This document shows, in pieces, positions 30,472-39,168 of a DNA stretch of 39,799 bases. How positions within the stretch are numbered: position 1 is the stretch's first letter; each line of letters starts with the position of its first letter. This DNA is from Pseudomonadota bacterium. GTDB taxonomy: Bacteria > Pseudomonadota > Gammaproteobacteria > Pseudomonadales > Oleiphilaceae. The notes under the pieces are model-generated. The model had not been told where the DNA came from. It ran no database searches and was given only the letters and a program-made list of their open reading frames with translations. The position numbers were made by a program, and so were the translations under genes. The stretch spans positions 1-39,799 of the forward strand of contig PDPE01000010.1 in assembly GCA_002747395.1 (NCBI GenBank). The letters are read 5' to 3'.

Positions 30472-33156
30472 TTATGGCCGGATTTCACCCAGCAGCCGAT
30501 TCAACGCCTCATTGGCATGAGGATTGAAGAAGCTGTCTCCCCCCGCGTTTCCGGTCGGATCAAAAGTGGCGTTAAGAGTGACAAATTCCAGATAGGCTTT
30601 CAACCAGTCTCTGGTATATTGCCGCTCATAATGCTGTGGTGCTTCTTCCAGTTGTGGCAGCCCTCCGGTTTTGGTGACGGGAGAAAAAACAGGGCGACCT
30701 GCCACCCTGGGGCGATCGGCCAGAGCCGTTGCCTTGAAACCGAGGTAATTGATGAACCGGCTGATAATCTGGGCGGCCTGACGTGATGGCAGTTTGACCG
30801 CATCGTGTATGGTCAGGCGTTTGCTTTCGGTCTGGCTGACGATCCGGGCGATTCTTTCCTCCAGCCGGACGCGTGAACTGCCGCTGCCCAATTCCTTGAT
30901 AATGTCCTGAACAGTGGCACCGGTTATGCGATACCAGCTCAGGGCTGCGGTGTCTTCTGCCAGTTCGTTCAGGCGGGAAATCCAGGTGCTGACCACTTCT
31001 GCCGCCAGCGCCCTGGCGAAGCGGGATGAGTCAGGGTCGCCAGAGGAATGTGTGCTGCCCGATCCTGACGTGTCGCTTTCCAGGATGCCATCGAGAATGG
31101 AAAGACTGATGGTGGCCGGTGTGTCGCTGTCATCTTCTTGTGTGCTATCTGTCGGCCCTTCCCGGTGGAGCCGGTAATAGATGCGGCTTATTTCGTCTTC
31201 AGGCATATGCAGTTCACCGAGGAAGTTGCCGAAGCGTTGCGCCTCAATGCACCTGAGCAGGTTGTGCAGGGTTTCGCGGGCAGATTCCTGGCGTTTCCGA
31301 ACCATCTCGGCCTGGTCATCACCGACGTAATATTGTTCCATTTGAGTGCGCATTTCGGAGTATAAACGCTGAATCTGGTTGCCCAGTTGCGTGGTTTTCA
31401 ATTCCGGGGTACAAATCTTTCCCAGTTGGTGGGCGAGGTAGGAGACTCCGCCACTGTTCGGCATCAGGGCCTCGTCAAATGCGCGTTCGGGGTGTTCAAA
31501 ATGGCGTGTTACCCGGGGGTTGTTGAGGAAACCGTTGCGCAGTTTGTCGATGCGGGCTCTTTCCCTTGGGGATTCAACAATACCGATCTCCTTGCCCTGA
31601 TCATCGTAGCTGAAAATATGTTTGGCCATATAGTTCGGGTTGCGAATCCAGAATACCTTGTTAAAGGGGGCGTCCGGTGTCCAGTGCTCGACCCAGTCAT
31701 GCTGTTTGCCGAGAAATTCCCAGACAGAGGCATGTAAACGTGTCTCCCACTGGTTAACGTAGTCTTCGTCCTTTTCACCCATTCCCTGTTTTTCTTCAAA
31801 CTCCTTGTCGAACATGGTGAGAGCGAGAAACAGTGTGACGGGTTTGTTGATACGCTCCTCGGGGCTGTCGCCGTGGGTGTCGGCAATCCACTCAAACACG
31901 GCTTCCGGCAGGGAGTTGACATCCTGATTACTGGCAGCCACGCAGAGTATCATGCTGGTCAGTTCACGATCCTCCCGGTATCGGCGATAGAGAAAATCCA
32001 CCTTGCCACGAAGAAAAAACCGGGGCAAGCCGTTTTTCCTGACCAGAAAGGTGTCGACATCTTCTATTTCCTCGCGTGCCCGGTAGCCGGGGAAGTCAAG
32101 CAGATCCGTATAGTCGAAGTAATCGTAGGGGCGATCTTCCATTTGAATCACCAGCTCCGCGATCAGGGCAGCAAAATCACAGCGCCTGAGAGTGATTGCC
32201 TGACCCTGGGCCGAGCGGACATGAATGTTTTCTGATTCGTCCTCACCCAATTGCCGGATGGTGGCTACGTCGATGACACTGTTTTCCCTGGGCAGCAAGG
32301 CTCCCGTCATCTGGCTGCCCGGCACAGACTCCAGGCCACAATAGGCGACGGGGCTGTGATCGAGCTGGTTGAGCGCATTGCCGAGTCGAATGTAGAGCCG
32401 GGTGAAGGCATCATGTTCGCCCCAGAACAGTGATAGCAATCGGGCTCTGGCGGGCAATGGCAGGTCGGGAATCAGGGTGACAAACCGGTTCCATACACTG
32501 TCATCGATACATTCCAGTCGGCTGATGCCTCGAAAATAGCGAGACAGGTAGCTGCGCAGGTCATACACATCTCTCGATGTCAGGGGGTTGGATGCGATTT
32601 CGGTGGCCTGAGCCGCCTGTTTGGCTGCGATTGCTTCCTGGATGACAGCGGCGATTTCGTCACCGGTTAACGGGGTGATGGAGCTGGCCTGAACATCGGA
32701 AAAGTACGAATTGGCGATAATTTTGACAATATCCAGCTCACTTAACAGGCGCACGGTAACCGGGGCATCCGGGTAAGGCACGGCTGATTTGCTGGTGGTA
32801 AACCGGGTCACTATACCGGTCGATTCCTTGCCGCCGCCCGGGTTGATTTCCCTGATAAAATCAACCCGGCGTTCACCGAAGCAGGCTACCAGGGGTTCAG
32901 TCTCTTTTCTGGCGAGCGCGGAAATCAGGTAGGATTTCCCGGCCTGACTGGGGCCGAATACGGCAACCCCCATAGGACGACCGGCAGCGCGTTGCATTTG
33001 CTCAAATTGACGGGCGTAGCGATTGAATTTGTTTTGTATGGCGCTGGCGTCCTGACCGACAATCTCCGGATACTTCGCACTCCAGTCGATAAACTGTGTC
33101 GCAACTTTTTCGCCGGTTGCACATTGTCGCGTCGGTTGGTTGTTTTCTTTGGTCAC
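30472..33156 (-). CDS. SrfC-like P-loop GTPase
   Basis: 894 residues from a GTG at 33156. The N-terminal part has a dynamin-like P-loop, GPSQAGKSYL (68-77), a switch Thr in GKESTGIVTRFT, a G3-like LLDFPGYRAREE (353-362) and a G4-like LTMFDKEF (446-453), so a large GTPase fold is likely although the G4 is not canonical. The long C-terminal part is helical. Length, motif positions and its place directly after an SrfB-like gene match the 'virulence factor SrfC' family known from Salmonella and Photorhabdus srfABC clusters. No membrane helix is evident; cytoplasmic, perhaps membrane-associated. A 114-bp gap separates it from srfB, unusual for such paired genes. Confidence 0.85.
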   Translation of the reverse strand: MTKENNQPTRQCATGEKVATQFIDWSAKYPEIVGQDASAIQNKFNRYARQFEQMQRAAGRPMGVAVFGPSQAGKSYLISALARKETEPLVACFGERRVDFIREINPGGGKESTGIVTRFTTSKSAVPYPDAPVTVRLLSELDIVKIIANSYFSDVQASSITPLTGDEIAAVIQEAIAAKQAAQATEIASNPLTSRDVYDLRSYLSRYFRGISRLECIDDSVWNRFVTLIPDLPLPARARLLSLFWGEHDAFTRLYIRLGNALNQLDHSPVAYCGLESVPGSQMTGALLPRENSVIDVATIRQLGEDESENIHVRSAQGQAITLRRCDFAALIAELVIQMEDRPYDYFDYTDLLDFPGYRAREEIEDVDTFLVRKNGLPRFFLRGKVDFLYRRYREDRELTSMILCVAASNQDVNSLPEAVFEWIADTHGDSPEERINKPVTLFLALTMFDKEFEEKQGMGEKDEDYVNQWETRLHASVWEFLGKQHDWVEHWTPDAPFNKVFWIRNPNYMAKHIFSYDDQGKEIGIVESPRERARIDKLRNGFLNNPRVTRHFEHPERAFDEALMPNSGGVSYLAHQLGKICTPELKTTQLGNQIQRLYSEMRTQMEQYYVGDDQAEMVRKRQESARETLHNLLRCIEAQRFGNFLGELHMPEDEISRIYYRLHREGPTDSTQEDDSDTPATISLSILDGILESDTSGSGSTHSSGDPDSSRFARALAAEVVSTWISRLNELAEDTAALSWYRITGATVQDIIKELGSGSSRVRLEERIARIVSQTESKRLTIHDAVKLPSRQAAQIISRFINYLGFKATALADRPRVAGRPVFSPVTKTGGLPQLEEAPQHYERQYTRDWLKAYLEFVTLNATFDPTGNAGGDSFFNPHANEALNRLLGEIRP

Positions 33157-33228
33157 CCTGGTTTACCTTTTTACTGTTCTTTCTTTAAGAATGAAGTTCA
33201 CTTTTTGCCGCCTTTGGAGCGACTGGCT

Positions 33229-33294
33229 ATCTCAACTGCATCGGCACGTTATCTCAAATGCATCGACATGTTATCTCAAGTGCATCGGCACCTT
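33229..33294. repeat. 22-bp unit in three tandem copies over the srfB stop codon
   Basis: Units at 33229-33250, 33251-33272 and 33273-33294, each of the form ATCTCAANTGCATCGRCAYSTT and agreeing at about 18-20 of 22 positions. The third unit encodes the last codons of srfB (KVPMHLR); the others lie beyond the stop. Confidence 0.92.
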
Positions 33295-36237
33295 GAATAC
33301 GCCGGTGTCTTTCCAGTGGCCGTTCCGATCCGGCAGGGTTTGCAGACTGAACTGAACCTCACTGACCGGCCGGGGGTTCCCTTCGGCATCTTCGATATCC
33401 TGCACGTCAAACACTTTGAATGTGCGGTCTTCGTCCGGGGGAATCAGGCCGATGGTGATGGTCAGGGGAAGGGCCAGATAACGTGCCCGATCCGGGTTTT
33501 TAAACTCGATTCGAAACAGGTGTGTCGCCGGCCAGCGTTCCACTCCGAGCTGTCTGAATCCGATAAACATGGGGCCGCTGAAGCTGAAATGGCTTGATAA
33601 CTCCGGCTTTCTGGCCGACAGGGCGGTATCCAGATCCAGCTGACTGAAGTAAAGGTGGCTGTTTTTGATGTGGCCCGTATCTTCCATCATGCCAATGTAA
33701 TTGATGGTGGATTGCATCTGAATATTGCGACTGAGCAGGGTGAACCGCTCCAGGTGCCCTTCCGACAGGGCGCATACCATGGCTCCCACGGCGGCTGTGG
33801 TTTTCGGGTCAGACAGAAAACCGTGGTTGTTGCGAAATGGATACCAGGTGCCCACCTTATAGCGATTCATCGGGATGATTTTGTCGACAGTCACCGGCAG
33901 CTTCGACAGTATGGTATTGCGCACGGCCGGCATCATGCTGGGGCGACCGGATATCAGCAGATAGTCGCAGTCACTCAGGTAGACCAGTTCGCACATGTCA
34001 GCCAGAACCGGGCCAATGGTTCGGGTGACCGTTTTATCGACCGCTTCCATATTGGCTTCCAGTGTCAGATCCAGCAGTGTGCATTCCGAGCCACCACGTT
34101 CCCGTACCGCATCCTGAATAAAATCCAGCACCTCTTTTTGCGGTTGCCGGTTGCCGGTGAGGAATTCCCGGCAGTTGATGGTGCTGACCTGGTTGCCCCG
34201 CCTGGGTTCGTATTGTTCATACAGCTCGATCAGTTTCAGCGCCAGGGGCATGGCGATCTGCAGGGTAAACTGTCGTTGCAGTGTCGAGCGTCGTATATCG
34301 TCATTGGCACGTGACGCACCAAGCAGTGATACCAGCAAGTCGGCACTTTGAGTGACTCCGTGCGCCTGAATAAATTTGTTCAGTGCCGGTATTACCTGCT
34401 CTTCAATCAGGGCACGCAGAATATCGTCGCCTGCGATATTGAAACCTTCACGCAATTCGTGCCCGGGTCGCAAGGCAGAGCCGTCAAGGGCAGAATAATT
34501 GTTGATAATCAGATCCGTGGTGCCACCGCCGATATCCAGGCTGGCGATACGAACAGACCTGTCGTCAGTATCTGCCGGTTCAGAATCCGGGTTCATCGGA
34601 GAGCGTTGGTTTGCCGTGTAGAACAGATCAATGTCGCCCCGGTAATTGGTTTTGATTTCATTGTATAAAAAGACGGTTTGAGTGCCGGTCGCCTCATCCC
34701 ATTGCAAGACCAGCTCCGGCAAGTGGTCAGTGTGGATTTTAAAGGCATCGGCAACGATTTTCAGTGCCAGGCGGGCCCACTTGTCAAACAGCCTGCGCTC
34801 GGGAATGGTCATTGCTGTGGGCATGGTAAGGATAATGCGATTCAGCCGCCTTGGCACGTCGGTATAGGGCCGCTTCAGTCTCTGGCCAAAGCTGTTGATC
34901 TGGGTAAGTGCCTGGGTAAAGACTTCCGCGAGATAAAACATCATCATGGAGCTGCGGCTATAACGGGCCCGGGTGGCACACACCGAGTCCGGATCATCCT
35001 TGTCCCATTCTTCTCCCGAGTTGGTCAGGAAACGGAAAAAACTGCCTTTAATGGCAGGTTCATGGCCGGTTTTGTCCCGCTTGCCAAAGCGGTTGAACTG
35101 CCACTCGTGTATTTGTTCCCGGTTGTCCCAGAGATAGCGTTTGGGGCTGGACAGGCCGGTAATTCCTTCTGCGTCCGATGAATAACAGGACAGATGCGCG
35201 GCCTCCTGGCCGATGCGGGCAGGGGTTGGCCAGGTAAATGCGTCTGCCCGGCTGCGGCGGGTGAGCCTGTTATTGCCAAAGGTTTCCCGGTGGAACTCGA
35301 TGCGGGAGGGAAAGGGTTCGCTGCAGCTGTGTTCGGCCTGGCTCAGATTGCGGATTTCGAGAGAATAACTGCTGTTGAAATCAACCGCGTCGAAGCCCGA
35401 TGCCTCGACCAGAATGCCGCAGGTTCGGGAGTTGCCCATATCCACTGCCAGGTCAACCTTGATGACTTCATCCAGACCGGCCTGGCTGATGTTATCAACA
35501 AACCGGATGCCCGGTATTACATCCGCTTCGCCGATCAGGTGAATGATGGCAGAATACTGTGCCCAGATATCGAAGGGGCTGGTGTTGGCCTTTCTGGAGA
35601 GGTATTGCCGTTCACTGTAAGAGTCAAACAGAAACTGGTCCCAGGCATTTTCGACAATGCTTCGGCTCCATTCGGCGTCGAACATCCAGGCAATTTCGTG
35701 TTGTCCGTGTGCCAATGCGTATTCGGAATTTGCCGGAATGTCTTCAGGGCAGGGTGCGGCGTAAGGTCGCCCGGGATAGCGTGCCAGCAAGCCGGTGTCC
35801 ACCGCCAGAACCAGGCGGTGGGTGAAACCGTCACTGTCGGGTTTGTCAAGTGCAACCATGCGAAGGCGCACCCAGTTCAGCGGGCCCTGCTCAAATACAG
35901 TAATACCGGCGGCAGAAATTTCTTTGATTTTGAGCACGGGCAGGGGCAACCAGGCCCTGTCAAAGGTGGCGAAGGCCTTGTCTTTATTGGGGCGTATCAA
36001 TTCTTCGCTGTGGTCAAATATCTGCTCGCCATCCGAGTCCTGATAACTGATTCCGTCCGGGTTCTGCCGGACTTCAAGCAAGCGGGTTGTCGCTCCCTGT
36101 TGTCTGGCCCGGAACAGAGGCGGTTTCCCCATCTCGTTTATATTGATCCCAAAATCAAGAAACTGAATGCCGGAATCGGGAACGAGTGAAACGGATTTGA
36201 TCTTTCGATCTGAGCTGTTGATTGGATCGGGTAGCAC
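33271..36237 (-). CDS. SrfB-like actin/Hsp70-fold ATPase
   Basis: 988 residues from a GTG at 36237 with AGGAG 7 nt upstream. After a ~260-residue N-terminal region comes an actin/Hsp70-type ATPase core: phosphate-1 motif VDMGNSRTCGIL (265-276), phosphate-2 motif SLDIGGGTTDLI (566-577) and adenosine motif LLISGRPSMMPAV (760-772). The core is long, with about 300 residues between phosphate-1 and phosphate-2. Size, motifs and the downstream SrfC-like gene match the SrfB family. Members carry 'virulence factor' labels from Salmonella, where srfABC depends on SsrB; no mechanism is established. It is probably cytoplasmic and may act as a nucleotide-driven switch or chaperone for the other cassette proteins. 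First gene of the cassette. Confidence 0.88.
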   Translation of the reverse strand: MLPDPINSSDRKIKSVSLVPDSGIQFLDFGININEMGKPPLFRARQQGATTRLLEVRQNPDGISYQDSDGEQIFDHSEELIRPNKDKAFATFDRAWLPLPVLKIKEISAAGITVFEQGPLNWVRLRMVALDKPDSDGFTHRLVLAVDTGLLARYPGRPYAAPCPEDIPANSEYALAHGQHEIAWMFDAEWSRSIVENAWDQFLFDSYSERQYLSRKANTSPFDIWAQYSAIIHLIGEADVIPGIRFVDNISQAGLDEVIKVDLAVDMGNSRTCGILVEASGFDAVDFNSSYSLEIRNLSQAEHSCSEPFPSRIEFHRETFGNNRLTRRSRADAFTWPTPARIGQEAAHLSCYSSDAEGITGLSSPKRYLWDNREQIHEWQFNRFGKRDKTGHEPAIKGSFFRFLTNSGEEWDKDDPDSVCATRARYSRSSMMMFYLAEVFTQALTQINSFGQRLKRPYTDVPRRLNRIILTMPTAMTIPERRLFDKWARLALKIVADAFKIHTDHLPELVLQWDEATGTQTVFLYNEIKTNYRGDIDLFYTANQRSPMNPDSEPADTDDRSVRIASLDIGGGTTDLIINNYSALDGSALRPGHELREGFNIAGDDILRALIEEQVIPALNKFIQAHGVTQSADLLVSLLGASRANDDIRRSTLQRQFTLQIAMPLALKLIELYEQYEPRRGNQVSTINCREFLTGNRQPQKEVLDFIQDAVRERGGSECTLLDLTLEANMEAVDKTVTRTIGPVLADMCELVYLSDCDYLLISGRPSMMPAVRNTILSKLPVTVDKIIPMNRYKVGTWYPFRNNHGFLSDPKTTAAVGAMVCALSEGHLERFTLLSRNIQMQSTINYIGMMEDTGHIKNSHLYFSQLDLDTALSARKPELSSHFSFSGPMFIGFRQLGVERWPATHLFRIEFKNPDRARYLALPLTITIGLIPPDEDRTFKVFDVQDIEDAEGNPRPVSEVQFSLQTLPDRNGHWKDTGVFKVPMHLR

Positions 36238-36537
36238 CTGGTATCTCCTGTGTATTCCGTTACCTGTTACCTGATTGCTGGTGTGGTTTGTCTGGCAAGA
36301 CAGCGCGAGTCAGAAATTCGAAAACAGCAAGCTGTGAAATAATTGTCTGTCCGGGAAGTATAGCGGCATTTGCCGGTTTCTTCCTATTGTTATGTACTGC
36401 CCGAGCCGGTCGGATGGCTGAAAACCCTGCAATACGGGTGGATTTTCTGTTTTGGCCTGATCTACAATCCGGCTGTCTTTTCATCCTGCTGCTATTTTTT
36501 ATCTTGCTGCTATCCTTGTTAACTGCCCGAGGAACAA
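36238..36537. other. Divergent intergenic region srfB / GNAT
   Basis: 300 bp without a supported gene; the forward open frame across it is hydrophobic at its end but overlaps both neighbours and lacks a start site. It contains a short direct repeat, ATC(C/T)TGCTGCTAT, at 36483 and 36501. Promoters for the six-gene cassette and the acetyltransferase should lie here. Confidence 0.5.
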
Positions 36538-36954
36538 ATGAGTATCGAATATAAAATCAACGAAACAGTATCTACTGATCAATTCATTGAGTTGTTGGTA
36601 AATTCAACATTGGGAGAACGCCGACCAATCGATGATCGTCAGTGCATGGAAGGTATGATTTCAAATAGTAATCTTACGGTAAGTGCCTGGCACAATGGCA
36701 GTCTTGCAGGTATTGCGAGAAGCGTCACAGATTATCATTACGCTTGCTATCTATCAGATCTGGCTGTAAGTAAAAAGCATCAAAAATCAGGTATTGGCAA
36801 GCAGCTCCAAATTCTTACACAAAAACAGCTAGGCCCCAAATGCAAGCTCATCCTTATAGCCGCGCCAGCAGCCAACCTTTACTATGAACATATTGGCTTC
36901 ACCAATAATCCGCGCTGTTGGGTGCTTGACCGTGATTCAGGCATCGGCGGTTAA
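36538..36954 (+). CDS. GNAT family N-acetyltransferase
   Basis: 138 residues. C-terminal half has the acetyl-CoA-binding region of the GNAT fold: YACYLSDLAVSKKHQKSGIGKQLQ (strand plus the Q/RxxGxG/A-like loop QKSGIGKQL), then LILIAAPAANLYYEHIGF, the usual closing 'A..FYE..GF' motif. The substrate cannot be told; small stand-alone GNATs acetylate amino acids, peptides, antibiotics or polyamines. GAGGA lies before the ATG. It has its own terminator and a lower G+C content than murJ and srfB, which may mean recent arrival. Confidence 0.9.
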   Translation: MSIEYKINETVSTDQFIELLVNSTLGERRPIDDRQCMEGMISNSNLTVSAWHNGSLAGIARSVTDYHYACYLSDLAVSKKHQKSGIGKQLQILTQKQLGPKCKLILIAAPAANLYYEHIGFTNNPRCWVLDRDSGIGG

Positions 36955-36968
36955 CAAGTCAAAGCATT

Positions 36969-36997
36969 CCGGGCGCAGCAAAGCTGTGCCGGTTTTT
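36969..36997 (+). terminator. Rho-independent terminator after the GNAT gene
   Basis: CCGGGCGCAGC (36969-36979) pairs with GCTGTGCCGG (36983-36992) over ten pairs, with one wobble and one bulge, loop AAA, followed by five T. It begins 14 nt after the GNAT stop and ends 44 nt before trxC. Confidence 0.8.
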
Positions 36998-37040
36998 GAG
37001 GCGATCCTTCAGTTATTCCCTGTTTAACGGAGACCGATTT

Positions 37041-37484
37041 ATGACGATTCAAGTTGTTTGTGCCCATTGCGCGAGACCCAACCGGATACCCGAATCGCGC
37101 CTGACCGACGATCCGAAGTGTGGCGCATGTAAACAGCCTGTGATTGATTCCCGACCCATCGAGATGTCCGAGGCTGTTTTTTTAAAGCATCTGCAAAGTA
37201 ATCAGTTGCCCCTGGTGGTTGATTTCTGGGCTCCCTGGTGTGGCCCCTGTCAGGTCATGGCACCGGAGTTTGCCAAAGCCGCCGAACAACTCAAATACAC
37301 GGCAACACTGGGCAAGGTGAATACGGAAACCGGGCAACAGATCGCCGGCCAGTTTTCTATCCGCAGCATTCCTGCCATGATTCTTTTTCAGAATGGCAGG
37401 GAAGTGGCGCGCATGGCCGGGGCAATGAGTGCGGCGCAGATACAGCAATGGGTGCAGTCTACCCTGGCGAAAGGGGGAGCATGA
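37041..37484 (+). CDS. trxC: Thioredoxin 2 (zinc-binding)
   Basis: 147 residues from the ATG at 37041, preceded by GGAG at 9 nt; the frame is open 15 codons further upstream but that part is not homologous. The N-terminal zinc ribbon has two CxxC pairs (CAHC and CGAC), which marks TrxC rather than TrxA. The thioredoxin domain has LPLVVDFWAPWCGPCQVMAPEF with the WCGPC active site, and the cis-Pro segment FSIRSIPAMILFQNG. It reduces protein disulfides in the cytoplasm and is usually oxidative-stress induced. murJ follows after 82 bp. Confidence 0.96.
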   Translation: MTIQVVCAHCARPNRIPESRLTDDPKCGACKQPVIDSRPIEMSEAVFLKHLQSNQLPLVVDFWAPWCGPCQVMAPEFAKAAEQLKYTATLGKVNTETGQQIAGQFSIRSIPAMILFQNGREVARMAGAMSAAQIQQWVQSTLAKGGA

Positions 37485-37566
37485 AAAGGTTCATCCCCGT
37501 TTTCCCTGACGCTCTTTTCAGGATTTTGCTCAACGCTCTCCTCACTAACAGTGCCGTGGCCAATTA

Positions 37567-39168
37567 ATGATGGAAACACAACACAAGTCTTCTGACAGAT
37601 TACCTGACAAACCGGCTCCCGCCGCCGGGTCTTCCCGATTGATAAAATCCGGTGCGACCGTTGCGGCCATGACCATGCTGTCGCGTGTATTCGGGTTGAT
37701 CAGGGATGTGGTGATAGCCCGGGTTTTTGGTGCAGGTGCGGCCACGGATGCGTTTTTTGTCGCCTTTAAAATACCCAATTTTCTGCGGCGGCTGTTTGCC
37801 GAGGGTGCCTTTGCCCAGGCTTTTGTGCCTGTACTGTCGGAATACAAGGTCAAACATGGCTATCAGGAAGTGAAAAGCCTGGTCGATACGGTGGCGGGCA
37901 GTCTGGGGCTGGTATTGCTGGTTGTGACCGTGCTGGCCTGCGCCGGTGCGCCTTATGTGACCTGGCTGTTTGCGCCGGGGTTTGCCGATCAACCGGAAAA
38001 ATTTGCCCTGGCGGCGGATATTCTGCGTATTACCTTTCCCTATTTATTGATGATTTCCCTGACGGCGTTTGCCGGGTCTGTGTTGAACAGCTATGGCCGG
38101 TTTGCGGCGGCCGCGTTTACGCCCGTATTGTTGAATCTGTCACTGATCAGTTGTGCCATCTGGGTGGCGCCGCTGTTTGAGCAGGGGGTGATGGCCCTGG
38201 CGTGGGGGGTGTTTATCGCAGGGGCGCTTCAGCTTTTTTTTCAATTCCCTTTTTTACTGCGTCTCCACCTGCTGCCCCGGCCACGGGTGGACTATGGCCA
38301 TGAGGGGGTAAAACGCATACTTGCCCTGATGTTGCCGGCCCTGATTGGTGTCTCGGTGAGTCAGATCAATCTGCTTCTGGATACCATTCTGGCTTCGTTT
38401 CTGGAAAGTGGCAGTGTTTCCTGGCTATATTACTCGGATCGCCTGACCGAGCTTCCGCTGGGTGTGATCGGTATTGCCATTGGTACGGTCATTTTGCCCA
38501 GTCTGTCACGCAGTCATGCCAGCGAGTCGCCCGATGCCTTTTCCGGCACTGTGGATTGGGCGTTGCGCTGTGTTCTGCTGATTGGTTTACCGGCTTCCCT
38601 CGCCCTGGTTGTGCTGGCTGAACCCCTTATTGCCACACTGTTTTATTACGGCGAAATGCAGGCCAGGGATGTCACGATGTCGTCGCACAGTCTGGCTGCC
38701 TATGCGCTTGGTCTGCAGGCGTTTATGCTGATCAAGGTGCTGGCTCCGGGCTATTTTTCCCGCCAGGACACCAAAACGCCGGTCAAAATCGGTATCATTG
38801 CCATGGTCGCCAACATGGTGCTGAATCTGTGTCTGATCTGGAACCTGGCGCATGTGGGCCTGGCGCTGGCGACGTCTCTCTCGGCCTGGCTGAATATGGC
38901 CTTGCTGTTACGCGGGCTCTGGCGTGAAAAGGTCTATATTCCCCGCCCGGGCTGGCGCCGCTTTTTGATCAGGCTGGTGATTGCCAATGGCGTGATGGTT
39001 GCCATTCTGCTGGTCGCATCACCGGCGACCCCGGAGTGGATGAGTCATGGCGCAGGGTTCCGGGCAGGTACTCTGGCCTGGCTGGTTCCATTGGGGATGG
39101 TGTCCTATTTTGGCCTGTTACTGCTGATGGGGGTGAACCTGAAATCACTCTACCGGGAAAGGGGCTGA
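37567..39168 (+). CDS. murJ: Lipid II flippase MurJ (MviN)
   Basis: 533 residues with about 14 membrane helices, MOP-superfamily fold. It moves lipid II across the inner membrane for peptidoglycan synthesis. Typical segments are LIKSGATVAAMTMLSRVFGLIRDVVIARVFGAG near the start, DAFFVAFKIPNFLRRLFAEGAFAQAFVPV, and SWLYYSDRLTELPLGVIGIAIGTVILPSLS. The N-terminus is about 20 polar residues longer than in E. coli if the ATG at 37567 (or 37570) is used; there is no clear ribosome binding site, so a later start is possible. The 3' end overlaps the convergent right-edge gene by 24 bp. Confidence 0.96.
   Translation: MMETQHKSSDRLPDKPAPAAGSSRLIKSGATVAAMTMLSRVFGLIRDVVIARVFGAGAATDAFFVAFKIPNFLRRLFAEGAFAQAFVPVLSEYKVKHGYQEVKSLVDTVAGSLGLVLLVVTVLACAGAPYVTWLFAPGFADQPEKFALAADILRITFPYLLMISLTAFAGSVLNSYGRFAAAAFTPVLLNLSLISCAIWVAPLFEQGVMALAWGVFIAGALQLFFQFPFLLRLHLLPRPRVDYGHEGVKRILALMLPALIGVSVSQINLLLDTILASFLESGSVSWLYYSDRLTELPLGVIGIAIGTVILPSLSRSHASESPDAFSGTVDWALRCVLLIGLPASLALVVLAEPLIATLFYYGEMQARDVTMSSHSLAAYALGLQAFMLIKVLAPGYFSRQDTKTPVKIGIIAMVANMVLNLCLIWNLAHVGLALATSLSAWLNMALLLRGLWREKVYIPRPGWRRFLIRLVIANGVMVAILLVASPATPEWMSHGAGFRAGTLAWLVPLGMVSYFGLLLLMGVNLKSLYRERG

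Noticed and set aside
33655..36189. Long forward open frames (up to 331 codons) opposite srfB
   Set aside because: Antisense shadows of a GC-rich coding frame; the reverse strand has clear ATPase motifs throughout.
36222..36554. 110-codon forward frame ending in a Leu-rich hydrophobic stretch
   Set aside because: It overlaps the start of srfB and of the GNAT gene, and its hydrophobicity arises from a short CTGCTG-type repeat; no ribosome binding site was seen.
37481..37567. 28-codon forward frame starting in an ATGA overlap with the trxC stop
   Set aside because: Too short to support, no homology recognised, and it probably reflects the trxC-murJ spacer.
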